Shown: positions 48,191-55,886 of the stretch, piece by piece
Layout: each line of letters opens with the position of its first letter
How positions within the stretch are numbered: position 1 is the stretch's first letter
DNA from: Rhizobium sp. NZLR1
GTDB lineage: Bacteria; Pseudomonadota; Alphaproteobacteria; Rhizobiales; Rhizobiaceae
DNA length: 64,000 bases
NCBI RefSeq assembly: GCF_017357385.1
Contig: NZ_CP071632.1
Coordinates: 1,617,501-1,681,500, forward strand
Direction of reading: 5' to 3'
Notes under the pieces: generated by a model
The model's input: the letters and a program-made list of their open reading frames with translations, nothing else
Database searches by the model: none
Told to the model about the DNA's origin: nothing
Made by a program: the position numbers and the translations under genes

Positions 48191-50571
48191 AGTCTTCTCT
48201 CGTGGCGGTCTCAGCGGCAGTGATGGTGGCGACCGTCGTCACCGGACTGAAGGACCGTGCCGCTCTGCAGGAAAGGTTCGGCCTTGGTTCTGTTGGCAGG
48301 CCGGCGCCGGAGCTGATGATGATGGGCCGCATCAAGCCGACCGAGGTTGCCGGCAATTCCGAATTCAACGCGCAGCTCGTCGCCGACAAGATCGAGGCGA
48401 TCACGTCTTCGCCGCCATCGGCATCGGATATGCCCGATCCGAATGCCGTCGCGCGGCAGCCTGCAACACCGCAGCCTGCGGTGCCCCAACCTGCCACGCC
48501 TCAACCTGCTACGCCTCAGCCGGCCGCTGAGCTCGCGCCGGTCGCGCCCGCCATCGTGTCCGCGCCGCCGGCGGCGCAGCAGGCCGCCGCGCCGTCGCCG
48601 CCTGCCGTCGATGAAAGTGCGCTTCGTTATTTCGCCAGCCGCGGCGACAAGGTGCGCCTGCAGGCTGAGATCTCCCGACTTCAGGCACTCTACCCGACCT
48701 GGGTTCCGCCGGCCGATCCGCTCGCCGTGCCGCAGAATGGCGACAAACAGCTCGAGGCCATGTGGCAGCTTTATTCCGATGGCCGTTACGCCGAGCTGCG
48801 CAAGGCGGTCGCCGACCGTCAGGCCACCGATGCTGGATGGCAGCCGCCCGCCGATCTGCTCGACCGCCTCGACGTCGCCGAGGGCCGCGCCCGCCTCGTC
48901 AACGCTTCCGAGCTCAAGCAATATGCGACGGTGGTCGATATCGCTGCGGCAACCCCGAGCCTGCTCACCTGCAGCGAGGTCGACGTTCTCTGGCGTGTCG
49001 CCGAAGCCTTCGTCCAGACGGAGAGGGTGCAGCGCGGCCAGGACGCCTATACCTACATCCTGATGAGCTGCGCCAATCCGGCCGAACGGCTGGCGACCGT
49101 CGAAAAGGCCTCGACATTGCTTGCCTACCAGCCGATGCAGGCGCTGCTCGCCCTCGAGAAACCTGCGAGCGACGGCAGCAGGGAATTCGACGCGATCCGC
49201 GACAATCTCGCCCGACGCTTCATGGCCGAAGGCAATGACGATCCGAAGCTCGCCATTGCGCCCGATTACGTCGCCCGCCTCGAAAAACTCGCCGGAACCG
49301 AGGGGCTTGCGTCGGATGCGCTGCTGCTCGGCTGGCACCAGCTTCGCCGCAACAATGATGCCGATGCAGAGAAGTGGTTCCGCGCCGCCCGTGCCAAGGA
49401 GGATACGGCCGCCGCTTCGCAAGGGCTGGCGCTGGCGCTGATCGCCCGCAAGGCTCCTCAGGAGGCCGAGGATGTGATGTTCCGCTGGCGCGCCGATTCC
49501 GATGATGCGACAGCAACCTATCTCGCCGCCACCGCCAACCTGATGGCGTTGCAGCCGCCGGCCGATCTCGCCGAAGATGTGCTGCATCGCATCGCCGCCG
49601 AGGTCATTGCCCGGAAATATGTGCCGACGGCGCAGCAGTTCGGCTGGTATGCCCGCTCGCTCAACCAGTTCCAGACCGCCGCACGCTGGTTCGAGACCGC
49701 ACTTGCCTGGAAAGCCGATGACGAGCCATCCGCCTATGGCCTTGTCGTCACCCGCGACCAGCTGAACGACAGCAAGGGCGTGCTCGACATCCAGCATGCC
49801 TGGGCCGGCCGGTCGACCCGGATCACCAATCTCGAAGACAACTCCTCTTTGACCCAGAATGTCGGCACGCAGCCCGGGCAGGCAAAGCTTGCCCCGCAGC
49901 AGCCGGTTCAGCCGACGCAGCGCCCGGCTGCCGCCGAGCCGCTTCCGGCCGAGCGGCCGGCGGCACAGCAGCCCGGGCCGGAGGTCGCCGTTCGCACGGC
50001 GAGGCCGGCGATGCAGACGGTGACCGTTGAGCGCGGTGCGCGCCAGCCACGCGGCTGCTCGACGACTGTAGATGCAGGACAGCTCAGCCCGGCAAACGCG
50101 CTGTCGCGCGGCTGGTGCCTGATGGACATCAACCGACCGATGGAGGCGATCTCCGCCTTCGAGATCGCACTGAAGAGCCCGATCCGCAAGGACCGTGAAG
50201 ACGCAGCCTATGGCCAGAGCCTTGCCTATCTGCGTGCCGGCCTCTCCAGCAATGCCGCCGTTGCTGCCACCAAGGCGCCGCAGAACCGCCAGCGCGCCGC
50301 CGAGCTTCAGGTGGCGATCCTCGCCGACCGTGCGCTTTCGGCCTTCGACGCCGGGCGTTATCGCGAAACCCTCATCTATCTCGATCAGCGCGCCCAGCTG
50401 CAGCAGGAGCGCATAGACCTGATGGTCTTGCGCGGCTACAGCTATTTCAATTTGAAAATGTACGGCGACGCGACGCGTATCTTCGAAGCCGCCGCCGCGA
50501 CCGGCAACCGCGACGCCACGCGTGGTCTGGCCGATGTTCGCAGCGTCACCCATCCCGAAGTCAACGACTGA
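48187..50571 (+). CDS. Cellulose operon TPR protein (BcsK-like)
   Basis: About 794 residues from the GTG that overlaps the bcsZ stop. An N-terminal hydrophobic segment (KSSLVAVSAAVMVATVVTGL) targets it to the envelope. Then a Pro-rich stretch with repeated PATPQ/AVPQ units (near residues 93-115), a long helical TPR region (for example DADAEKWFRAARAKEDTAAA; QFQTAARWFETALAWKADDE), a second Pro-rich linker, and C-terminal TPRs. No outer-membrane beta-barrel, so it is not a full BcsC. I recall this arrangement as the type III operon in which a TPR protein called BcsK replaces BcsC; the name is from memory. A GTG two codons upstream is also open. Confidence 0.8.
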   Translation: MKSSLVAVSAAVMVATVVTGLKDRAALQERFGLGSVGRPAPELMMMGRIKPTEVAGNSEFNAQLVADKIEAITSSPPSASDMPDPNAVARQPATPQPAVPQPATPQPATPQPAAELAPVAPAIVSAPPAAQQAAAPSPPAVDESALRYFASRGDKVRLQAEISRLQALYPTWVPPADPLAVPQNGDKQLEAMWQLYSDGRYAELRKAVADRQATDAGWQPPADLLDRLDVAEGRARLVNASELKQYATVVDIAAATPSLLTCSEVDVLWRVAEAFVQTERVQRGQDAYTYILMSCANPAERLATVEKASTLLAYQPMQALLALEKPASDGSREFDAIRDNLARRFMAEGNDDPKLAIAPDYVARLEKLAGTEGLASDALLLGWHQLRRNNDADAEKWFRAARAKEDTAAASQGLALALIARKAPQEAEDVMFRWRADSDDATATYLAATANLMALQPPADLAEDVLHRIAAEVIARKYVPTAQQFGWYARSLNQFQTAARWFETALAWKADDEPSAYGLVVTRDQLNDSKGVLDIQHAWAGRSTRITNLEDNSSLTQNVGTQPGQAKLAPQQPVQPTQRPAAAEPLPAERPAAQQPGPEVAVRTARPAMQTVTVERGARQPRGCSTTVDAGQLSPANALSRGWCLMDINRPMEAISAFEIALKSPIRKDREDAAYGQSLAYLRAGLSSNAAVAATKAPQNRQRAAELQVAILADRALSAFDAGRYRETLIYLDQRAQLQQERIDLMVLRGYSYFNLKMYGDATRIFEAAAATGNRDATRGLADVRSVTHPEVND

Positions 50572-50648
50572 CGTTGACGCCGCCACCGCTCTCCGCTACT
50601 CGCCTGCTTGGGGGCCGCCCCGGCCTCCCGCGCCCCAAGGAAACGCCC

Positions 50649-51317
50649 GTGCCCGCTCTCCGTGACATCCTCGACAGGTCATATGACGCCTTCCTCTTCG
50701 ATATGGACGGAACGCTGCTGAATTCGATCGCCGTCGTCGAACGGGTCTGGAGCGACTGGGCAAGACGCCACGGCTTCGAACCGGAGGTTTTCCTGAAGAC
50801 GATTCACGGCATCCGCGCCTCCGACGTTATCCGGGGGCTCGGCCTCCCAGGCGTCGATCCGGCCCATGAGGCGGACCTGCTGCTCGCCGAGGAGATGGAA
50901 GACGTCGCGGGCATCGTCGAGATCCCCGGCGCCATCCGCTTCCTCTCCGCCATCGCCGATGGAAAATGGGCAATCGTCACCTCGGCGCCGATCGAGCTCG
51001 CCAGGCGGCGAATGGCGGCCGCCGGCATCCCGATGCCGAAGGTCATCGTCAGCGGCAAGGAGGTCAAATCCGGCAAGCCCAGCCCCGAAGGTTATCTGCT
51101 TGGCGCCAGCCGCCTCGGCGTCGATCCCGCGAGATGCCTGGTCTTCGAAGATGCCGTCGCCGGCATTCTCGCCGGCGAGGCCGCCGGCGCCGATGTCACC
51201 GTCATCACGCAAACCCACGCCACGCCCTTCGAAACACCACATTTTTCGATCGCCAACTACCAGGCATGGCAGCCCCGCCAAACCGCCGAAGGCCGGCTGA
51301 CGCTCACCGCGATCTGA
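50649..51317 (+). CDS. HAD-family sugar-phosphatase-like hydrolase
   Basis: 222 residues from a GTG with AAGGAA before it. HAD motifs: nucleophile DMDGTLLNS (with the general acid Asp two residues on), motif II VTSAP, motif III Lys in GKPSPEGYLLGA and motif IV FEDAVAGILAGEAAGA. Resembles small sugar-phosphate phosphatases (GPP/YniC type). It follows the cellulose operon by 78 bases and could be read from it, but a role in cellulose synthesis is only a guess. Confidence 0.85.
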   Translation: MPALRDILDRSYDAFLFDMDGTLLNSIAVVERVWSDWARRHGFEPEVFLKTIHGIRASDVIRGLGLPGVDPAHEADLLLAEEMEDVAGIVEIPGAIRFLSAIADGKWAIVTSAPIELARRRMAAAGIPMPKVIVSGKEVKSGKPSPEGYLLGASRLGVDPARCLVFEDAVAGILAGEAAGADVTVITQTHATPFETPHFSIANYQAWQPRQTAEGRLTLTAI

Positions 51318-51415
51318 CCATTCCGACAAACCGCCTCCTTTTTGTTGGGGGCAAGGTTTTTCCGCTTGCATTGCACGCGCTGAAAAACTAAACGAAACAA
51401 GCCGTTTCGGCAGGT

Positions 51416-51492
<77 letters not shown>

Positions 51493-51523
51493 TTTATCCC
51501 CTTGAAATCCCAGTCACAATGTC

Positions 51524-51621
51524 AATTTTCGTTGCCTTGCTAGAGGCGGAAACGGGACGTGGCGTTGGCAAGTATGCGGAAACGGGAACCGGAAATCCCG
51601 AAAAAGTCCCCAACGAAAATT
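51524..51621. repeat. Inverted and direct repeats after tRNA-Pro
   Basis: AATTTTCGTTG (51524) and CAACGAAAATT (51611) are perfect 11-base inverted copies around a 76-base loop that itself contains two copies of GCGGAAACGGGA. Placed 32 bases after the tRNA, it could mark an old integration site, but no integrase or tRNA 3'-end duplication is seen. Confidence 0.4.
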
Positions 51622-51688
51622 TTATCTGTTCATGCTATTTGCCCGCCCGTGCGCCGCCCCTGCAGGGGCGGGGGCTTGCGATTGGCCT

Positions 51689-52321
51689 TCAGTGCGGTTT
51701 CTGAGCGATCGCAATCATCGATTTCGCCAGGAGCGGAATCCTCCCGACATATTCGAAATCGACGTCTTCGAAACCTGTTTCATGCAGGAGGGTGCTCAGC
51801 GTTTCCGGAGACCAGAATTTGATATGGCCGTGATTCTTGAGAGGCATGAAATGGTCATCCATCTTGCCGCTCACGGCCAAGGCCAGATTTTTCCAGTAAC
51901 CGTGAAACGGCGTCGACATGACCGCGATGCCGCCCGGCTTCACCAGATCGTACATGGTGGCCGAGAAAGTCTTGGGATCATAAACGTGCTCCACGACCTC
52001 AAGGCTTATCACCGCATCGAAGGTCCCATACCGGCTGGAAAGATCTTCGTAACCGGAGCCAATTTCCAGCGGAAGATCGGGGTGGGCCGTTCTCGCTTTG
52101 GCAATTCCGTCCTCGGATGGATCGACACCGATGACATCATAACCCTTTCCCGCAAGCACGGCTGCAGCACCGCCGGCACCACAGCCGAGGTCGAAGACCG
52201 ACGTTTCGTTTGCCTGCTGGAAACTGTTCTCGAGAACATCGACAACGGCTGGCAAAATGTAAGAATGGGCGGTCGCCGGCTTGGCGTGTACATAGGTCGT
52301 CGCGTCTAGTTCGATAGACAT
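51689..52321 (-). CDS. Class I SAM-dependent methyltransferase
   Basis: 210 residues. SAM-binding motif I is VFDLGCGAGGAAAVLAGKG and the acidic end of strand 2 is VIGVDPSEDGIAKA; DAVISLEVVEHVYDP follows, resembling UbiG/COQ3-type enzymes, but the substrate could be any small molecule or sugar. GGAG stands seven bases before the ATG at 52321. The upstream 160 bases of open frame are poor and not part of the gene. Lies beside an AT-rich region after the tRNA. Confidence 0.85.
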   Translation of the reverse strand: MSIELDATTYVHAKPATAHSYILPAVVDVLENSFQQANETSVFDLGCGAGGAAAVLAGKGYDVIGVDPSEDGIAKARTAHPDLPLEIGSGYEDLSSRYGTFDAVISLEVVEHVYDPKTFSATMYDLVKPGGIAVMSTPFHGYWKNLALAVSGKMDDHFMPLKNHGHIKFWSPETLSTLLHETGFEDVDFEYVGRIPLLAKSMIAIAQKPH

Positions 52322-52880
52322 TTTAACTCCTGAAGATGTGAGCCCGCCAACACAATAATACGCAACGCAATCGTACGGCGGACTTTGACGGCAGTGTGGT
52401 GTCGTTGTGGTATTAACGTGATTAGCGCCGAAGGCGCTCCTGGCAGCTGGTGCCGCCGGTCGATTTGCGGTGCCGATCATGACGCAGATCCCCAGCTGTT
52501 GATCGGCCGTTAGACCAAGGTCGCCTTCGTCTCAGGGACGGTTGATCGACAGGGTAGCAAAGAGATGCAGAGAACGTGCCGCAATTCAGCTTGTCCCATC
52601 GCAGGTCAAAAAAAATCGCTAATTCGACGGCGGCCTTGTAGCTATTTAAAGTAAACAATGCAGGAAATACCCTTAACGGCTGTGATTTCTAAATAAATAA
52701 TTCGGTTTCTTTAGGGATAACTCAGTTAGATGGGGCTTGAAGTTTGCATTGTTCTAAGATTATACACAAGTTAAATTCGAATTATCCAATTTGAATTTAA
52801 AAAAAACGAAAGCTCTTCGCATTCGTGCAAATACGTGTAGATTAACAGCGTCCCTGTCACAACGAGCCTGATGCGAGCGC
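52322..52880. other. AT-rich gene-free region
   Basis: About 560 bases, much richer in A and T than the rest from about 52600 on (TTTCTAAATAAATAATTCGG; TTAAATTCGAATTATCC). The only open frame of note is on the minus strand, 78 codons, with no family and no ribosome binding site. It may hold the promoter of the small gene at 52881 or be foreign DNA. Confidence 0.5.
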
Positions 52881-53099
52881 ATGGCGGATATGAAACAGAA
52901 TTTAACTTGCAGGCAAGCCCTCGCCAGTGCGTTCCAGGCCCTGACAGACGAGGCCGTGAAAGCCGGCTGGTCGGAGGGCGATGTCGCACTTGCGCTTGCG
53001 GAAATTGCCGAGGAGCGTGTGATCGAGGTAACCGCCAAGGTGATCATGGAAGGCTCCATTCACCCCCAGTTCGCCGCCGCTGGCCGCCACACCGGCTAA
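52881..53099 (+). CDS. Small helical protein of unknown function
   Basis: 72 residues, almost all helix: RQALASAFQALTDEAVKAGW then SEGDVALALAEIAEERVIEV. Codon use returns abruptly to the host pattern here. It could start at the ATG three codons in. No domain I can name; small proteins of this shape are common in Rhizobium. Confidence 0.55.
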   Translation: MADMKQNLTCRQALASAFQALTDEAVKAGWSEGDVALALAEIAEERVIEVTAKVIMEGSIHPQFAAAGRHTG

Positions 53100-53101
53100 T
53101 C

Positions 53102-53344
53102 TCACAACAACAATCCCGCCGTCTTCGCCGCAGTGATGAAGGAAGCCTGTGCTGTGCGCGGGCTGCGCAGCCCGTCGAGTGCATCCAGGCAATGCTGGCG
53201 CGCAATGCGATAATGGCGCCCACGCTTACTCGGCCATTGTTTGAGATATTCGACGGCTTCCCAGACGGTGGAAACGATCAGGCTGCTATCTGGGGCAAAG
53301 ACCCGGATGGGGGAGGGAAAGCGAATTTCACTCAATATCTGCAC
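53102..53344 (-). CDS. DUF982-family protein
   Basis: 80 residues from a GTG. The pattern VSTVWEAVEYLKQWPSKRGR then HYRIARQHCLDALDGLR and AQASFITAAKTAGLLL is the DUF982 family, many copies of which occur in rhizobial genomes. Function unknown. It ends two bases from the convergent small gene. Confidence 0.75.
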   Translation of the reverse strand: MQILSEIRFPSPIRVFAPDSSLIVSTVWEAVEYLKQWPSKRGRHYRIARQHCLDALDGLRSPRTAQASFITAAKTAGLLL

Positions 53345-53523
53345 TCACTGATTCCTGGCGCGGTCCGAACGCGCGGGGCAAAAATTTGTTCCCTGATTTT
53401 GTTCCGTGGAAATTTGCGTAGTTGCTAAAGTTCAAGCCGTCGCGCATAATCATTTTGCTGGTTGCGGAGGGCGGCCGGCAATGCAAGCGTGAATGCGTTT
53501 GCCCTCGGAGGAAATGCGGCGTG

Positions 53524-53736
53524 ATGTTGCGATCATCAATCCATCCGCATGATTTACCGTTGTTTTCGGAAGATCTCGATCTGCTGTCGCAAGTGCTCGA
53601 CAAGGTCTGCGAGGACCGCGGTCTTGTCAGGACGACGCCCGAAGCCGAGCGGATCGGTGCGGTCATCATTCAGCTCTACAGGCAGGGCGTCAAGGACGGC
53701 GGCAAGCTCGCCGATCTGGCCAAGACCTATCTCTGA
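53524..53736 (+). CDS. Small protein of unknown function
   Basis: 70 residues from the ATG at 53524 (a GTG one codon upstream is also open). PLFSEDLDLLSQVLDKVCED, RTTPEAERIGAVIIQLYRQG and a final helix; similar short helical proteins occur across Rhizobiales. Ends three bases before the convergent small membrane protein. Confidence 0.5.
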   Translation: MLRSSIHPHDLPLFSEDLDLLSQVLDKVCEDRGLVRTTPEAERIGAVIIQLYRQGVKDGGKLADLAKTYL

Positions 53737-53739
53737 CGC

Positions 53740-53889
53740 TCAGTTCTGCTCGATCGAGACACCGTTCTTGCCGATGCTCATCTCGATCCCCTGCGGCTTG
53801 CTCTCCTCACGGTAGATATAAGCGCCGAGGCCGATAACGGCGACGACGAGAACGCCGATGATGACGTAGAGACCATTGCTGCGGTTCAA
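53740..53889 (-). CDS. Very small single-pass membrane protein
   Basis: 49 residues from a TTG start with GAGGGG seven bases before it. One hydrophobic helix (GLYVIIGVLVVAVIGLGAYI) then a polar tail IEMSIGKNGVSIEQN. I recall this short protein as conserved in Rhizobium. A second TTG five codons upstream is possible. Function unknown. Confidence 0.6.
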   Translation of the reverse strand: MNRSNGLYVIIGVLVVAVIGLGAYIYREESKPQGIEMSIGKNGVSIEQN

Positions 53890-53970
53890 CTGACTGCCCC
53901 TCAATATCCTTTAGGACAGCGGAAACGGCCGGAACGCCTATTTGGTTCCATTAATGCAGATCGCCGGGAA

Positions 53971-54060
53971 GTGTGCAGCGGTTCCCGGATAACGACATGC
54001 ATAAAAACAAGGAGCTAAAGCGCGTCGTATGAATCAAGTTAACTGCGACGCGCTTTAGAA
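53971..54060. repeat. Rhizobial intergenic repeat with 13-bp hairpin
   Basis: GTGTGCAGCGGTT, then ATAACGACATGCATAAAAAC, then a perfect inverted repeat CTAAAGCGCGTCG / CGACGCGCTTTAG (54015-54058). A cousin with the GTGCAGCGGTTTTGCG string is at 57665. This is a dispersed repeat family that I recognise from Rhizobium. Confidence 0.7.
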
Positions 54061-54132
54061 TAGCGATTTTAAGCCGCGTCGGCCTAATTCTGAAGGCCCA
54101 TTCTAAATTGAAGAGTTAGAACACGATGCTGT

Positions 54133-54154
54133 CCGAAAACCGCGCAGTTTTCGG
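54133..54154. repeat. Short hairpin repeat after the XRE gene
   Basis: CCGAAAAC and GTTTTCGG around CGCGCA, ten bases past the stop of the XRE-family gene. It can act as a weak terminator; the same hairpin type (CCGAAAACCGC...TTTTCGG) is a common rhizobial repeat. Confidence 0.55.
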
Positions 54155-54163
54155 CACCATGCG

Positions 54164-54457
54164 CTAATCGTCATTGGCGGCGTTGAGGTTCTCCGGCCGG
54201 ATACCGTCGTCGCTGGACGTACGTGCGCGCAATCGAATGCCGGGGCCGCCTTCATCCTGGTTGCCGCTGGACAGGAAGATGATGCCCTGCGCCTCGAGCG
54301 TGCTGCGAACATCAAACAGCGCGTGCGGCTCGCCCGCAAATTCGCCATTTTCCAGCGCCGCTACGGTCTCGATCGGCAAGCCACTTGCGGCGGCGAGCTC
54401 TTCGATACTCATTCCGATCATCGCCCGCGCGCCACGTATCTGTGTTGCTGTTATCAT
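54164..54457 (-). CDS. XRE-family transcriptional regulator
   Basis: 97 residues. A Cro/C1-type HTH occupies the first 60 (ATQIRGARAMIGMSIEELAA then ASGLPIETVAALENGEFAGE); the rest has a strand-rich segment LEAQGIIFLSSGNQDEGGPG. Such single-HTH proteins are often chromosomal regulators of unknown targets. Independent of the ROK gene upstream by about 50 bases. Confidence 0.85.
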   Translation of the reverse strand: MITATQIRGARAMIGMSIEELAAASGLPIETVAALENGEFAGEPHALFDVRSTLEAQGIIFLSSGNQDEGGPGIRLRARTSSDDGIRPENLNAANDD

Positions 54458-54506
54458 ACCGCAAAATCTAGCGCATTCACCGTAGTTCTCAAGTGGCGCG
54501 AGCCGA

Positions 54507-55682
54507 TCATGCGTCCTTCAATTTTACACCAAATAGATCGTCGTGCATGCGCTCGACCGCGACCCCCATTCCTCCCATCAGCGCGGCGCGGTTCCCAAAG
54601 CGGCTGATTTCGATGCGCGGCGGATAAGGCGTGCAACGCGGCAGGAAACCCCGGATCGCATTTACAAGTTCGGGTCTTGCACCGATGCTGCCGCCGGTGA
54701 TCACCAGTTCAGGATCAAGCGTTGCTCCGATGGCCGCAATGGCGACTGCGACCAGCCTTGCCGTCTCTTCAATTGCCGCCACGGCGCTTGTCTCTCCCGC
54801 ATTGAAGGCGGCGAAGAGGTCGGCCACGGTGGATGCGTTGCGCCCGCCGAAACCCGTGTAGCGACGAAGCATCGCGACACTGCCGACCGCGCTCTCAAAT
54901 GTTCCAAGCGTAAACCCGCCAGGATCGAAAGCGTCTCCGCCGATCGGGAGATAGGCGATTTCGCCGGCCGCGCCACGCGCGCCGCGCAGCAGAGCACCAT
55001 TGGCGATAATGCCCATGCCGACGCCGGTTCCGAGAGCGATGAAAGCAAAATTGCCGGTCTCGACACCGTGTCCCCGCCATCGCTCCCCTTGCGCCGCCAG
55101 GTTGACATCGTTTTCGACGATCACCGGCACGCCCATCCTATCGCTGAAGACCTGCCACAGATTCATGGCGTCGATGCCGGGAATGTTCGGTGCCACATTG
55201 ATATGGCCGGTGGCGGGATCGAGCACGCCGGGACTGCCCAGAACGACGAGACGGAGCTTGTCGGCGGTCGTTCCGACAGCAAGCGCCAGTTCAACGATCA
55301 CATCGCTGAACTGATTGACGAGATGCATTCCGCCCCGTGGGTCGGTGGCCACTTTGGTTTCGGCGACGACGTTGCCCAACAGATCGCAGATCGCCGCAGC
55401 AATCTTGGTGCCACCGAGATCGATGGAGACAGCCAGTCCTGCTCGTGCATTGATTTCATAGATGATCGCATTCCGGCCGGGTCGACCGTCGGTCTGTCCG
55501 ATCGGTTTCAGCCAACCATCATCTTCAAGGTCGCGCACGACATCGGAAATCGTCTGTTTTGACAAGCCGGTCAGCTTGGCAATATCGGCGCGGGAGATCG
55601 ACCCGCTGGCCAACACGGTGCGGATCACGGCATTGGTTGAAATTTTTCGTGCGATTGGAGTCTGTACGACAGAAGAGGTCAT
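54507..55682 (-). CDS. ROK-family transcriptional regulator
   Basis: 391 residues. N-terminal winged HTH (SRADIAKLTGLSKQTISDVV) then a ROK sugar-kinase fold: DLGGTKIAAAICDLLGNVV, the ENDVNLAAQGERW block, GTGVGMGIIANG and GEIAYLPIGG. No clear complete set of kinase catalytic residues was checked, but the HTH marks it as an NagC/XylR-type repressor that senses a sugar or sugar phosphate. The TTG at 55706 is open, but GGA stands before the ATG at 55682. Divergent from the glycosidase gene, with a palindrome between. Confidence 0.9.
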   Translation of the reverse strand: MTSSVVQTPIARKISTNAVIRTVLASGSISRADIAKLTGLSKQTISDVVRDLEDDGWLKPIGQTDGRPGRNAIIYEINARAGLAVSIDLGGTKIAAAICDLLGNVVAETKVATDPRGGMHLVNQFSDVIVELALAVGTTADKLRLVVLGSPGVLDPATGHINVAPNIPGIDAMNLWQVFSDRMGVPVIVENDVNLAAQGERWRGHGVETGNFAFIALGTGVGMGIIANGALLRGARGAAGEIAYLPIGGDAFDPGGFTLGTFESAVGSVAMLRRYTGFGGRNASTVADLFAAFNAGETSAVAAIEETARLVAVAIAAIGATLDPELVITGGSIGARPELVNAIRGFLPRCTPYPPRIEISRFGNRAALMGGMGVAVERMHDDLFGVKLKDA

Positions 55683-55734
55683 TGCTATCCGGCCAGCTCG
55701 TTGCAATTAGTTCGGAGCACATACTTAATTAGCA

Positions 55735-55756
55735 CGATATTGGCTTTCCAATATCG
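55735..55756. promoter_or_regulatory. Palindrome, probable ROK operator
   Basis: CGATATTGG and CCAATATCG, perfect nine-base arms around CTTT, between the divergent ROK and glycosidase genes. A near-by CTTAATTAG string is also compatible with a ROK/Xyl-type box. Confidence 0.6.
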
Positions 55757-55835
55757 CGAAAGGCGAGATCTGAAGCTCTATCTGATCATCTCTACCGGTT
55801 TTCAGTACACTACAGCTCTCTCTTTGTCTACGTCC

Positions 55836-55863
55836 TTGACAAACGGAAGGCTACCTGTAGGCT
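55836..55863 (+). promoter_or_regulatory. Possible promoter of the glycosidase gene
   Basis: TTGACA at 55836-55841 and TAGGCT at 55858-55863 with a 16-base spacer, 23 bases before the ATG. The -35 is exact, the -10 fair. Confidence 0.4.
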
Positions 55864-55886
55864 GGGATCAATTGCGGGGATTGCCA

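Noticed and set aside
48463..48530. CRISPR-like short tandem repeats
   Set aside because: They are in frame within a coding linker, imperfect, and lack spacers.
48211..50586. 791-codon minus-strand frame over the cellulose TPR gene
   Set aside because: Shadow of the TPR gene; low-complexity composition mirrors its Pro/Ala/Gln linkers.
52422..52658. 78-codon minus-strand frame in the AT-rich region
   Set aside because: No ribosome binding site or family; sequence character changes midway.
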